64,000 bases of DNA from Nocardia niigatensis NBRC 100131 (GCF_000308655.1 NZ_BAGC01000053.1:62001-126000), one strand, 5' to 3'; positions 8,745 through 17,526 are shown, counted from the stretch's first letter. The notes: generated by a model not told the origin, from the sequence alone. Translations and numbers: made by a program.

Positions 8745-8802
8745 GGCCACCGCGGGTAGGAGTCCTCTCACCGAACTCCGGCCACGCGAGCAGGCTCGAT
8801 AC

Positions 8803-9357
8803 ATGGAAACCACCACCCCCCGCATCGCCGTCGTCTACGCCACCGCCCAGGGATCCACTCGCGAGATCGCCGATTTCATCGGTTCCTACCTCACCGCCCG
8901 TGGCGCGACCGTCGAGGTCGCCGACGCCGAACACGCCCCCGAACTCACGCCCTTCGACGCCGTCGTGCTGGGCAGCGCTGTGCACGATCGCGCCCTGCTG
9001 CCCGAAATGGCCGATTTCGTCCGGTCGCATCGCACCGAGCTGGGTTCGCGACCGGTGTGGCTGTTCAGCGTCGGCCTGGGGCCCGCACTGGTCGGCCCGA
9101 TCGGACGCCGGCTCGGCCGCGCCGTCCCGAAAAAGATTGCCACCCTGCGTGATTCCATTTCGCCGCGCGACTTCCACGCCTTCGCGGGCCACTACGAACG
9201 CGCCGGCGTCGACCTGCCGGCCCGGACCATCTACCGGATCCTGGGCGGCACCCGCTACGGAGATCTGCGCGACTGGCCCGCCATCACCCGCTGGGCCGAC
9301 GGCATCGCTGAGGCACTGCGGCTGCCACAGGCGCAGGCCACCCCGACACACCCCTGA
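8803..9357 (+). CDS. Flavodoxin-domain protein, HemG-like
   Basis: A 184-aa flavodoxin-fold protein. The FMN phosphate-binding loop is ATAQGSTREIA near residue 15, followed by FDAVVLGSAVH and a long insertion resembling the HemG-type menaquinone-dependent protoporphyrinogen oxidase group. Such proteins act as electron carriers or quinone-linked oxidases; the partner is not evident. It is the first gene of a probable operon (34 nt to the DUF2267 gene, then overlapping genes to PEP synthase). The start is the first ATG after the DevR box. Confidence 0.8.
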   Translation: METTTPRIAVVYATAQGSTREIADFIGSYLTARGATVEVADAEHAPELTPFDAVVLGSAVHDRALLPEMADFVRSHRTELGSRPVWLFSVGLGPALVGPIGRRLGRAVPKKIATLRDSISPRDFHAFAGHYERAGVDLPARTIYRILGGTRYGDLRDWPAITRWADGIAEALRLPQAQATPTHP

Positions 9358-9391
9358 CCAGCACACGCCTTTTTCGAGAAAGACCACGCCG

Positions 9392-9871
9392 ATGAGCCAT
9401 CACACCGATCCGTTCGCCCCCGCGATCCATACCGGCCGCATCTGGCTGCGCACCGTCGCTGACCGGCTCGGCACCGACGACCGGATGGCGGCGCATCAGG
9501 CCCTACGCGCCTGGCTGCACACCGTGCGCGACCGCCTCGACATCGGTGCGGCCGCACACCTGAGCGCCCAACTGCCCACGCTGCTGCGCGGCGTCTTCTA
9601 CGAGGGCTGGACCCCGGGACGCGTTCCGGTGCCCCATGATCCGCAGTCGTTCCTGCACCAGTTCGCCCACACGGCGGACGTGTCGACGGCGGAGGCGAGG
9701 CGGTTGTCCGCGGCGGTCACCGACGCGCTGGCCCAGCTCTTCTCCCCCGGCCAGCTCGATCACGTGCTGGCACAGCTTCCCGCACCGCTGCGGCGCGTTC
9801 TGCTCGGCGCCGATTTCAGCGACATCCTCAGCGCCGCAGGAATTTTCGAGACACCGGAGCAACTGCTGTGA
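9392..9871 (+). CDS. DUF2267-domain protein
   Basis: A 159-aa helical cytosolic protein of the DUF2267 family. Repeated helical blocks are seen, with ALRAWLHTVRDRL, AHLSAQLPTLLRGVFYEGW and LDHVLAQLPAPLRRVL as the family-typical segments. The function is unknown; the family is common in stress and hypoxia operons. Its TGA overlaps the GTG of the next small gene (GTGA), implying translational coupling. Confidence 0.8.
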   Translation: MSHHTDPFAPAIHTGRIWLRTVADRLGTDDRMAAHQALRAWLHTVRDRLDIGAAAHLSAQLPTLLRGVFYEGWTPGRVPVPHDPQSFLHQFAHTADVSTAEARRLSAAVTDALAQLFSPGQLDHVLAQLPAPLRRVLLGADFSDILSAAGIFETPEQLL

Positions 9872-10044
9872 CCATTCGGCACGCCCCTCTGTTCGTGATC
9901 GCACTCCCCTTCGTGGTCACCGGACTCGAACTCAGCGGCGCTTCGCCGCTCGCGATGCTGTCCGCCCCGTTCATCCTCGCCGTCCCGATCCTGTTGCTGC
10001 TCATGCTGCCGGGGTCGACAAAGAACTGGAGCCGTCATGGGTGA
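9868..10044 (+). CDS. 58-aa small membrane protein coupled to PEP synthase
   Basis: A short gene with GTG start (MTIRHAPLFVIALPFVV...) and TGA at 10042-10044. Its first codon overlaps the DUF2267 stop, and its last 8 nt overlap the ATG of the PEP synthase gene at 10037. It encodes two hydrophobic stretches (about 8-20 and 30-48) and ends STKNWSRHG, suggesting a small one- or two-pass membrane peptide. Overlap on both sides argues strongly that it is translated. I do not recognise a family. Confidence 0.7.
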   Translation: MTIRHAPLFVIALPFVVTGLELSGASPLAMLSAPFILAVPILLLLMLPGSTKNWSRHG

Positions 10045-12337
10045 CTATGTCGCCACTTTCGATGAATTGCGATTGACCGATGCCGACCGCGCCGGTGGCA
10101 AGGGAGCCAATCTCGGCGAACTCGTCGCGGCCCGCCTGCCCGTGCCGCCAGGATTCGTCGTGCTCAGATCCGCCTACGAGGAGGTGGTCTGCGCCGGCGC
10201 GCACGGGCCGGAACTCGACGAGCTGCACGCCCGGGGGCTCGCGGCAGCGCAGGACGCGTCCCGCGACCAGGCCCAGCAGCTCGACGAGCTGTGCCGCCGC
10301 ATGCGGGAACTCGTGCACGGCACCCCGATTTCACCGTCGGTCCGCGATGCCGTGCTCTCGGCATACCACCGGCTCGGCGACGGGGTCTCCGTGGCCGTCC
10401 GGTCATCGGCGGTCGGCGAGGACAGCGCGACCGCGTCATTCGCGGGAATGAACGTGTCCCACACCAATATTCATGGTGACGAGGAACTGATCACCGCGCT
10501 CACCGATTGCTGGGCATCGCTGTTCACCCCGCGCGTGCTGACCTATCGGGCGCGGCGAGGAATGCACAATCGGCCCGAGATGGCCGTCGTGGTGCAGCGC
10601 ATGGTCACCGTCCGCACGGCCGGCGTGGCCTTCACCGCCGACCCGGCCACCGGCAAGCTCGATCGCATCATCGTCGACGCGGCGCGCGGTCAGGGCGAGG
10701 TAGTGGTGTCCGGCGCCGTCACACCCGACACCTATGTCTTCGACGCGGCCGGACCGACGCTGCTCAGCACCGAGGTCGGCCGCCAGAGCTTCGCCATCGT
10801 GTCCGGCCCCGACGGCGATCAGCGCGTTGAGCTCTCCGAATCCGAAGCCGAGACACCGGCGCTCACCGACGAGCAGGCTGTTGCCGTGGCCCGGCTCGCA
10901 CTGAAGGTGCAGGCGCACCACGACGGTCGTCCCCAGGATGTCGAATGGGCCTTCGACGACGAGCACCTCTGGCTGGTGCAGGCACGGCCGATCACCGTGC
11001 TGCCCCACGACGCCGACGCGAAAGCGCCACACACTGCCGAGGGCCGCGTGCTGGTGCGCGGTCTGGCCGCGGCACCCGGCCGCGCCGTCGGACCGGTGCG
11101 CGTCCTGCGCTCACCCGCGGAGGGATCCGCGCTCAGCAACGGCGAGGTCCTGGTCGCGCCCATGACCAACCCGGACTGGCTGCCGACGCTGTCCCGGGCC
11201 GCGGCCGTGGTGACCGACAGCGGCGGCATGACCTGCCACGCCGCCATCGTGGCCCGCGAACTCGGGATTCCGTGCATCGTCGGCGCGCGCACGGCCACCA
11301 CCCAGCTGACCACCGGCGCGGAGGTCACCGTGGACGGGTCCGCGGGTCGGGTGTACGCCGGAAATCCGCTTCCGGCTTCGATCACCGCGGTGCCCCGCGC
11401 GATTCCCGAGACCGCGCTACCCGAGGCCACCGCGACCCGGGTCTATGTGAATCTCGCGCTGCCCGAAGCCGCCGAACGGGTGGCCACCACCGATGCCGAC
11501 GGCGTCGGCCTGCTGCGCGCGGAGGTCCTGCTGACCCAGGCGCTCGGCGGCCGGCATCCCCGCGACCTCATCGCGCGCGGCGAGGACGAGAAGTTCATCC
11601 AGAGCATGACCGCCTCCATCCATCGGATCAGCTCCGCCTTCGCGCCCCGCCCGGTCATCTACCGGGCAAGTGATATGCGCAGCAACGAATTCCGGGCGCT
11701 CAAGGGCGGCAGTCACTACGAACCCGAGGAACACAACCCCATGATCGGCTTCCGGGGTTGCTACCGCTATGTGCGCCAGCCGGAGATGTTCCGCCTCGAG
11801 CTGGCCGCGCTCGCGCGGGTGCGGGAACAAACTCCCAACGTGCACTTGATGATTCCGTTCGTGCGCACCCGCTGGGAGCTGGCGGCCTGCCTGGAGCTCG
11901 TCGACGCGAGTCCACTGGGACGCCAGCGCGGTCTGCACCGCTGGATCATGGCCGAGGTGCCGTCGGTGGTCTACCGACTGCCCGAGTACGTCGAGCTGGG
12001 TATCGATGGAATCTCGATCGGCAGTAACGATCTCACCCAGCTGATGCTCGGCGTCGATCGCGATTCCGAGGAGTGCGCCGAACTGTTCGACGAGTCCGAC
12101 GCGGCGGTACTCGACGCCATCGGGCAGATCGTCACCACCGCGCGGAAACTGGGCATCACGTCGTCGCTGTGCGGCCAGGCGCCCTCCACCAAGCCGGAGT
12201 TCGTGGAGCATCTGGTGCGGGCGGGCATCACGTCGGTGTCGGTTTCCCCCGACGCGGTCGCACGCACCCGCCGCGCGGTCGCCGCGGCCGAGCGGCGCGT
12301 ACTCCTGGACCGCGCCCTGTCCGCCGACGGGCGGTGA
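10037..12337 (+). CDS. ppsA: Phosphoenolpyruvate synthase
   Basis: This 766-aa cytosolic enzyme converts pyruvate, ATP and water to PEP, AMP and phosphate, the entry to gluconeogenesis. The N-terminal ATP-grasp nucleotide-binding domain (about 15-330) begins GGKGANLGEL and includes SVAVRSSAVGEDS. The swivelling phospho-His domain (about 345-450) has GGMTCHAAIVARELGIPCIV with the catalytic His. The C-terminal PEP/pyruvate TIM barrel (about 465-750) has NPMIGFRGCYRY and GIDGISIGSNDLTQL. The GGAG site ends 5 nt before the ATG. It is the last gene of the flavodoxin operon. From general knowledge, a PEP synthase also belongs to the DosR regulon in M. smegmatis. Confidence 0.93.
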   Translation: MGDYVATFDELRLTDADRAGGKGANLGELVAARLPVPPGFVVLRSAYEEVVCAGAHGPELDELHARGLAAAQDASRDQAQQLDELCRRMRELVHGTPISPSVRDAVLSAYHRLGDGVSVAVRSSAVGEDSATASFAGMNVSHTNIHGDEELITALTDCWASLFTPRVLTYRARRGMHNRPEMAVVVQRMVTVRTAGVAFTADPATGKLDRIIVDAARGQGEVVVSGAVTPDTYVFDAAGPTLLSTEVGRQSFAIVSGPDGDQRVELSESEAETPALTDEQAVAVARLALKVQAHHDGRPQDVEWAFDDEHLWLVQARPITVLPHDADAKAPHTAEGRVLVRGLAAAPGRAVGPVRVLRSPAEGSALSNGEVLVAPMTNPDWLPTLSRAAAVVTDSGGMTCHAAIVARELGIPCIVGARTATTQLTTGAEVTVDGSAGRVYAGNPLPASITAVPRAIPETALPEATATRVYVNLALPEAAERVATTDADGVGLLRAEVLLTQALGGRHPRDLIARGEDEKFIQSMTASIHRISSAFAPRPVIYRASDMRSNEFRALKGGSHYEPEEHNPMIGFRGCYRYVRQPEMFRLELAALARVREQTPNVHLMIPFVRTRWELAACLELVDASPLGRQRGLHRWIMAEVPSVVYRLPEYVELGIDGISIGSNDLTQLMLGVDRDSEECAELFDESDAAVLDAIGQIVTTARKLGITSSLCGQAPSTKPEFVEHLVRAGITSVSVSPDAVARTRRAVAAAERRVLLDRALSADGR

Positions 12338-12449
12338 GAATCTCACACTGTTCTCCTGCACAAGCCGGGTCGGGTGCGCGCCTAGAATGAGGTTGCCGTA
12401 ACGGGATATTTCGTGCGCGCACCTACACGAGTACAGGAAAACACCCGAT

Positions 12450-14162
12450 ATGACTGTTGAGCCCCCGGATGGCTCCTACTCGGTACGCGACACCCTCTCC
12501 CAGCTCCGGTTGCGGGAGTTGCTCACCGAGGTGAAGGACCGCGTCGAACAGATCATCGATGCCCGCGACCGCATGGATGGCCTGGTCGAAGCCATGCTCA
12601 CGGTCACCTCGGGACTCGATCTCGACCAGACGCTGCGCACCATCGTGCACACCGCCATCAACCTCGTCGACGCGCGGTACGGCGCTCTCGGCGTCCGTGC
12701 CGACGATCAACTCGAGCAGTTCATCTACGAGGGCATCGACGAGGAGATGCGAGCCCGCATCGGTGACCTGCCCGAGGGGCGCGGTGTCCTGGGTCTGCTG
12801 ATCAGCCAGCCCAAGCCGATCCGCCTGGACAACATCGCCGATCATCCGGCATCGGTCGGCTTCCCGGCCAACCATCCGCCGATGCGGACCTTCCTCGGCG
12901 TACCCGTCCGGATCCGTGACGAGATCTTCGGCAACCTGTATCTCACCGAGAAGTCCGGTGGACAGCCCTTCACCGAGGACGACGAGGTCATCGTGCAGGC
13001 CCTCGCCGCGGCCGCCGGCACGGCGATCGACAACGCGCGGCTCTATCAATCCACCCGCACCCGCCAGGCGTGGATCGAGGCCACCCGCGACATCGCCACC
13101 GAATTCCTGGCCGAGAACGACCCCGAGCAGGTCCTCGCCCACGTCGTCGCACACGCGCGCACACTCACCGAATCCGAGTGGGCTTTCCTGGCGGTCGACG
13201 ACGAACTCGACAGCAACCACAGCGATGCCGAAGGGCTGCGGATCAGCCACTGCGCCGGACCGAACGGGCACCGGCACACCGGGGTGGTCCGCACGACCGG
13301 GACGGCGATCGGGCGGGCATTCCGCCAGGGAATCGCCCTGACTCTCGCCGACAGCGACGACCTCGGACTCGACGCCTCGCTCGACGCCGGCCCCGCGCTG
13401 ATCCTGCCGCTCAACGCCCAGGAGTCGACCTTCGGCGTCCTGGTGATGGTCCGATCGGCCGGCGCTCCCCCCTTCCCGGACGAATTGCGGGAGCTGGCGG
13501 GCGCTTTCACCGATCAGGCGGCGCTGGCCATCCAGCTGTCCGAGGCACAGCAGCGGATGCGTGAACTCGATGTGCTCACCGATCGTGACCGCATCGCCCG
13601 CGACCTGCACGACCATGTCATCCAGCGGCTGTTCGCGGCCGGTCTGAGCCTGCAGGGCACCGTCGCCCGCGCCCGCTCGGCCGAAGTGCGCGACCGGATC
13701 TCGGATGTCATCAACGAGTTGCAGGACGTCGTGCAGGAGATCCGCACCTCGATCTTCGATCTGCACGGCGGCGCGGCGAGCAGCACCCGGCTACGGCAGC
13801 GGATCGAGGAGGTGATCCGTACCCACACCGCCGACACCGGCCTGCGGACCTCACTGCGCATCACCGGGCCGCTGTCGGTGGTCGCGCCCGAACTCGCCGA
13901 CCATGCCGAAGCCGTGGTGCGCGAAGCGGTTTCCAATGCGGTGCGGCACGCCCACGCCGAGACGCTCGCGGTGACCATCGACGTCTCCGACGACCTGACC
14001 GTGCTGATCGCCGACGACGGCTGCGGGATACCCGACAACATCACCCCCAGCGGACTCCAGAACCTCACGTGCCGGGCCGAGGAGATGGGCGGGACGTTCT
14101 CCTTCGTTCCCAACCCCGAGGGACAGGGCACCCTGCTGCGCTGGGCAGTGCCACTGGGATGA
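12450..14162 (+). CDS. devS: DevS/DosT-like GAF-GAF heme sensor histidine kinase
   Basis: A 570-aa cytosolic sensor kinase. GAF-A (about 55-195) is followed by GAF-B (about 225-365), a HisKA_3 dimerisation domain with phospho-His H387 (DRIARDLHDHVIQRL), and an HATPase_c domain with DDGCGIPDN. In GAF-A, H142 (NHPPMRTF) and Y164 (GNLYLTEK) keep the 22-residue spacing of the proximal heme His149 and distal Tyr171 of mycobacterial DevS. Heme-based O2/NO/CO sensing is therefore likely. It would phosphorylate DevR (375-1022). An AGGAAA site precedes the ATG. A TAGAAT at 12383-12388 is a plausible -10 element. It is transcribed separately from devR. Confidence 0.92.
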   Translation: MTVEPPDGSYSVRDTLSQLRLRELLTEVKDRVEQIIDARDRMDGLVEAMLTVTSGLDLDQTLRTIVHTAINLVDARYGALGVRADDQLEQFIYEGIDEEMRARIGDLPEGRGVLGLLISQPKPIRLDNIADHPASVGFPANHPPMRTFLGVPVRIRDEIFGNLYLTEKSGGQPFTEDDEVIVQALAAAAGTAIDNARLYQSTRTRQAWIEATRDIATEFLAENDPEQVLAHVVAHARTLTESEWAFLAVDDELDSNHSDAEGLRISHCAGPNGHRHTGVVRTTGTAIGRAFRQGIALTLADSDDLGLDASLDAGPALILPLNAQESTFGVLVMVRSAGAPPFPDELRELAGAFTDQAALAIQLSEAQQRMRELDVLTDRDRIARDLHDHVIQRLFAAGLSLQGTVARARSAEVRDRISDVINELQDVVQEIRTSIFDLHGGAASSTRLRQRIEEVIRTHTADTGLRTSLRITGPLSVVAPELADHAEAVVREAVSNAVRHAHAETLAVTIDVSDDLTVLIADDGCGIPDNITPSGLQNLTCRAEEMGGTFSFVPNPEGQGTLLRWAVPLG

Positions 14163-14190
14163 GCCGGCGGCGGTCGATCGGCCGCCGGCT
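14162..14190. terminator. Bidirectional hairpin between devS and the USP operon
   Basis: A perfect 10-bp stem (AGCCGGCGGC / GCCGCCGGCT) with a 9-nt loop starts in the devS stop codon. It lies between convergent genes and lacks a U-tract, as is usual for high-GC actinobacteria. Confidence 0.6.
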
Positions 14191-14231
14191 CCTGAACGGA
14201 AAGCATTGCCCCGAAGGCGATGTCGGTCCTG

Positions 14232-15131
14232 CTACGCCCCGCGTACGATGACGATCGGGCAGTCGACGCTGTGCAGCAGGGCATTGCTGGTGGAACCCAG
14301 CAGCATGCCGGCGAAGCCGCCGCGGCCATGGCTGCCGACCACCACCAACTGGGAGTGCTCGGACTCGTCCAGCATCGACCGGACCGGACGGTCCTTCACC
14401 AGGATGCGGCGGATCGGCACATCGGGATAGCGCTCGGCGTATCCGGCCATCTCCTCAGCGAAGGTCGCCCGTTCCTGCTCCTCGATGGTCTCCCAGCCCG
14501 ACATCGGCAGATAGGGCCCGCTCACATCGCTCCAAGCGTGCAGGGCGGTCAGGCCCGTCTTGCGCAGCGACGCCTCTTCGAACGCAAGTTGCAGCGCCGC
14601 AACACTGTTCGGTGAGCCGTCGACGCCGACCAGCACCGGCTGACGCGCCGACACCGGGTCCGCCGCCGCGGTGGTATGGATGACGGCGACCGGGCAGTGG
14701 GCATGATGGGTGACGGCCGAGGCGACCGACCCCAGCAGACCGCGCCGGAGCGCGCCGAGTCCACGGCTCCCGAGCACCACCATGCGGGCGTCCCGCGACA
14801 GCTCGATCAGCCGCGAGATGATCGGCTCCTCCGTGACCTCCGAGGACATCTCGACCCCTTCGCCGGACAGCGCCTCGGAGGCGATATGCGTCGCCTCACC
14901 CACGACGCGCTCGCCGTCCAGTTCGAGCCACGCCATATCGGAGGCATCCAGCACGGTGTTCGGCGGCGGGCCGACCGGTGCGCAGATCGAGGTGACGATG
15001 TGCAGGCGGGAACCGTGCCGTGCGGCCTCGAGCGCGGCCCAGGCCACGGCTTGATACGAGACGGCCGACCCGTCCGCGGCGACGATGACCGGCGGATTCG
15101 AATCACCCTGCGGTACAAACTTTTCGGTCAT
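14232..15131 (-). CDS. Tandem universal stress protein (two Usp domains)
   Basis: A 299-aa cytosolic protein with two Usp repeats (about 13-150 and 158-297). Each ends in the ATP-binding pattern G-2x-G-9x-G-S/T: GSRGLGALRRGLLGS in the first and GSHGRGGFAGMLLGSTS in the second. Tandem Usps of this type are prominent in the mycobacterial DosR regulon and bind ATP to limit growth in hypoxia. It is the third gene of a minus-strand operon, 29 nt after the nitroreductase gene. Confidence 0.9.
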   Translation of the reverse strand: MTEKFVPQGDSNPPVIVAADGSAVSYQAVAWAALEAARHGSRLHIVTSICAPVGPPPNTVLDASDMAWLELDGERVVGEATHIASEALSGEGVEMSSEVTEEPIISRLIELSRDARMVVLGSRGLGALRRGLLGSVASAVTHHAHCPVAVIHTTAAADPVSARQPVLVGVDGSPNSVAALQLAFEEASLRKTGLTALHAWSDVSGPYLPMSGWETIEEQERATFAEEMAGYAERYPDVPIRRILVKDRPVRSMLDESEHSQLVVVGSHGRGGFAGMLLGSTSNALLHSVDCPIVIVRGA

Positions 15132-15160
15132 GGTGACAGCTCCTGAATCTCGTGTCTTCG

Positions 15161-16159
15161 CTATTGGTCGCCCGACAGGCGCAGGGTTTCGAGCGGATGC
15201 ACAACGTCCTCGAGCGGGAGCCGGGGAGTGGCGGGAACCGGCGCGGCGCTGGTCGCCGCCCAGCCCATCCGGATGATCAGCTGCGGATAACCGAAGTCGC
15301 CCAGCAGATCCCGGCGGATCCTTGCCCGTATCCCGGTGATCTCGAGGGGTTCGCTCAGCGCACAGGTGGCCAGCCCCCGCACAGTGGCCTCCAGCAGCAC
15401 CGCGCTCGCCACCTCACCCGCGCTCAGCCAGCCGTGCAGATCATCGGAGGCGGTGCACACCACCAGCATTCGCGCGGCTTCGTCGGTGTCGTGGACGACA
15501 GCCTCGGACAGCAGAGGATCGTCGAAGGGCCGGACCGTCGCATCCGGCGGCACGACCGCATTACGCGCGGGCACCCCCTGGTCGCTGGCATGATGACCGC
15601 TCCACTCCGCCAGCTCGGCGTTGTATCCGGGATCGCCACGATGTGCGGTCGCGGCGTCGACGAAAGCCTGCAGCAGACGTGCGTGCTCACCGGTCGCGTC
15701 GACCTCACGGACCTGCGTGCCGGTCACGCCCGCGCCCGCGGCGACGACGGCGGCCACCTGGCCGGGCGGCACCTCCCACGAGGTGAACCGCCGGCGGTCG
15801 CTGCGCCGCTGCGAAATGGCGCGCGCCAGGCGCACGGCGGATGCGTCGGGCTCGGCCCGGTGCAGTTCCAGGGCGGCGAGATGCTTGGGCTCGGCGGGGT
15901 TCGGGAACCGGTGCACGTCCGTGTCCCAGCCCGCCGCGCGCAAGGCCACACGCAGATGGTGCAGCGCCGCGCCGCAACTCACCACCAGCTCCCGGCTGTC
16001 CGGGTCCGTGTAGGGCAACCGGCGGCTGTCATCGGCGTAGAGATGCACCGTGGTGTCCCCGACTCGCCACAGCCACGGCTGGGTGTTGTGCACCGATGGC
16101 GCCCGCACCGCCAGCGCCACAGCGGCGCGGATGGTGTCGTGATCAGGGTGAGTCGACAT
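15161..16159 (-). CDS. Acg-family putative NAD(P)H nitroreductase
   Basis: A 332-aa protein of the Acg (Rv2032-type) branch of the nitroreductase superfamily. Typical segments are AVRAPSVHNTQPWLWRV near the N-terminus, RRSDRRRFTSWEVP in the middle, and LLEATVRGLATCALSEPLE near the C-terminus. Acg proteins have a flavin-nitroreductase fold but are thought to sequester FMN rather than reduce substrates. It sits between two tandem Usp genes. It is a paralogue of the fragment at the left window edge. Confidence 0.87.
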   Translation of the reverse strand: MSTHPDHDTIRAAVALAVRAPSVHNTQPWLWRVGDTTVHLYADDSRRLPYTDPDSRELVVSCGAALHHLRVALRAAGWDTDVHRFPNPAEPKHLAALELHRAEPDASAVRLARAISQRRSDRRRFTSWEVPPGQVAAVVAAGAGVTGTQVREVDATGEHARLLQAFVDAATAHRGDPGYNAELAEWSGHHASDQGVPARNAVVPPDATVRPFDDPLLSEAVVHDTDEAARMLVVCTASDDLHGWLSAGEVASAVLLEATVRGLATCALSEPLEITGIRARIRRDLLGDFGYPQLIIRMGWAATSAAPVPATPRLPLEDVVHPLETLRLSGDQ

Positions 16160-16223
16160 CGCGTGTCCTTCCTTGGAGTTCGCGTTCTCGTGACCTCAGC
16201 ATGGCGTGTGCGACAGCCTGCTC

Positions 16224-16241
16224 GTGACTGCCGAAAGTCAC
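16224..16241. repeat. Inverted repeat after the first USP gene
   Basis: GTGACT and AGTCAC form a perfect 6-bp inverted repeat with a 6-nt spacer over the USP stop codon. It may be a weak attenuating hairpin between operon genes. It does not fit a DevR box well. Confidence 0.3.
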
Positions 16242-17185
16242 TGTCCTGCGGGTTCTTCGGCCCGCTTTTGGGATGGCTGACGGACCACGAGCACCGGACA
16301 GGGCGCCAGATGCAGCAGCGCGGTGCTCACCGAACCCAGCACCATGCCTTCGAATCCGCCTCGGCCGTGACTGCCGACCACCACGAGCTGTGCGTTCTCG
16401 GCCTGCTCCAGCACCGACCGGACCGGGGTATCGCAGGCCACTATCCGGCGAACGGTTACCTCGGGATACCGCGCGACGTAACCGGCGAGTGCCGCTTCCA
16501 GCAGCACATCCTGCGTCGAACGGATCGAGTCCCAGCCCAGCACGGGCAGGTCGAAGCCGCTGGTGTCGCTCCACGCGTGGACGGCGATCAGATCGACCTT
16601 CCGCTGCGACGCCTCCTGGAAGGCGAGTTCGACGGCCGGCAGGCTGTTCGGCGACCCGTCCACCCCTACCACGACCGGCTTCGACGCCGAGGCCGGATCC
16701 GTTTCCGAGATTCCGTGCACGACCGCTACCGGGCAGTGCGCGTGCCGGGCCAGCGCGGTGCTCACCGAGCCCAGTACCGCCCGCCGGACCGCGCCGAGCC
16801 CCCGATTCCCGACCACCAGCAGCTGTGCCCGCCGCGAGCGATCGATCAGCGCTCCGGCGATCAGGTCGAAGATGAGTTCGGTCGTGATGTGCAGGCTTGC
16901 CCCCGGCACGGCGTGCATAGCGATGTGCACGGCGTCGGACAGCACCTGCTGCGCCTGCTGCCGCAGGTCACGCCGATCGTCGGGGTCCAGTTCCGGCGCC
17001 CCCGGCACGATCGGATTCGCGTACGAGGTGACGATGCGCAGTGGACAACCCCGCAGGTCCGCTTCGACCGCGGCCCACGCCACCGCCTGATACGAGATCT
17101 CCGATCCATCCGTACCGACCACAACACCCAGATCATTGTGCTCGGAGGGCTCGAAAACCATTGCTGGACCAGTGTTCTCTTCCAT
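16238..17185 (-). CDS. Tandem universal stress protein (two Usp domains)
   Basis: A 315-aa protein with two Usp domains (about 18-160 and 165-305). The ATP-binding motifs are GNRGLGAVRRAVLGS and GSHGRGGFEGMVLGSVS. It is the first gene of the minus-strand USP / nitroreductase / USP operon. The candidate DevR box at 17319-17332 lies 134 nt upstream and could serve both this operon and the miniprotein on the other strand. It is a paralogue of the Usp at 14232-15131. Confidence 0.9.
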   Translation of the reverse strand: MEENTGPAMVFEPSEHNDLGVVVGTDGSEISYQAVAWAAVEADLRGCPLRIVTSYANPIVPGAPELDPDDRRDLRQQAQQVLSDAVHIAMHAVPGASLHITTELIFDLIAGALIDRSRRAQLLVVGNRGLGAVRRAVLGSVSTALARHAHCPVAVVHGISETDPASASKPVVVGVDGSPNSLPAVELAFQEASQRKVDLIAVHAWSDTSGFDLPVLGWDSIRSTQDVLLEAALAGYVARYPEVTVRRIVACDTPVRSVLEQAENAQLVVVGSHGRGGFEGMVLGSVSTALLHLAPCPVLVVRQPSQKRAEEPAGQ

Positions 17186-17318
17186 GGCATCTCCTGAATC
17201 GGCGGTACCCCGAGCATCCCGCTCTCACCGGACCGACCACAGAGAACAACGTCACTCCCGGGCAGGGCCGTACTCCCCCAGCGAATCGCTGACCAGCGTG
17301 ACCTCCGTCCGGCGCCCG

Positions 17319-17332
17319 GGGACCTCGGACCC
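17319..17332 (+). promoter_or_regulatory. Candidate DevR box in the block shared by both miniprotein loci
   Basis: GGGACCTCGGACCC matches GGGAC-N4-GTCCC at 9 of 10 positions. It sits in a 20-nt block (17318-17337) that is 17/20 identical to 61598-61617. It ends about 67 nt before the miniprotein ATG. Confidence 0.5.
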
Positions 17333-17399
17333 TGCCGGTCCGGCCGATGACCGACGACCGTGGACGCCGAGAAGACAGCCGTCCCGAGGGAGAAAGCCG

Positions 17400-17501
17400 A
17401 TGACCATGGATATGCAATCCCCCGTCATGCAGGCCATGCACGCGATCATGATGTGGCTTGTGGCCCAGGGCATCTGCCCACCGATGACGATGCAGATGTG
17501 A
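17400..17501 (+). CDS. 33-aa methionine-rich miniprotein (copy 1)
   Basis: A 33-aa peptide starting MTMDMQSPVMQ and ending PPMTMQM, with 10 Met residues. It has a paralogue at 61695-61799. Both share MDMQSP, then MQ, a His, MMWL, QGI and PPMTM with the same spacing. A GAGGGAG ribosome-binding site lies 7-8 nt before the ATG. A short hydrophobic centre (AIMMWLVAQGI) suggests membrane association or a helix packing on a partner. Met/His/Cys content could bind Cu(I) or another soft metal, but this is speculation. I know of no named family. Confidence 0.7.
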   Translation: MTMDMQSPVMQAMHAIMMWLVAQGICPPMTMQM

Positions 17502-17526
17502 TCGCGCCCTGCGGGCGCCCGCGAAG

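Noticed and set aside
15152..17197. 681-aa plus-strand frame opposite the USP/nitroreductase operon
   Set aside because: It is the antisense shadow of three recognisable genes, has low-complexity composition, and carries no motif.
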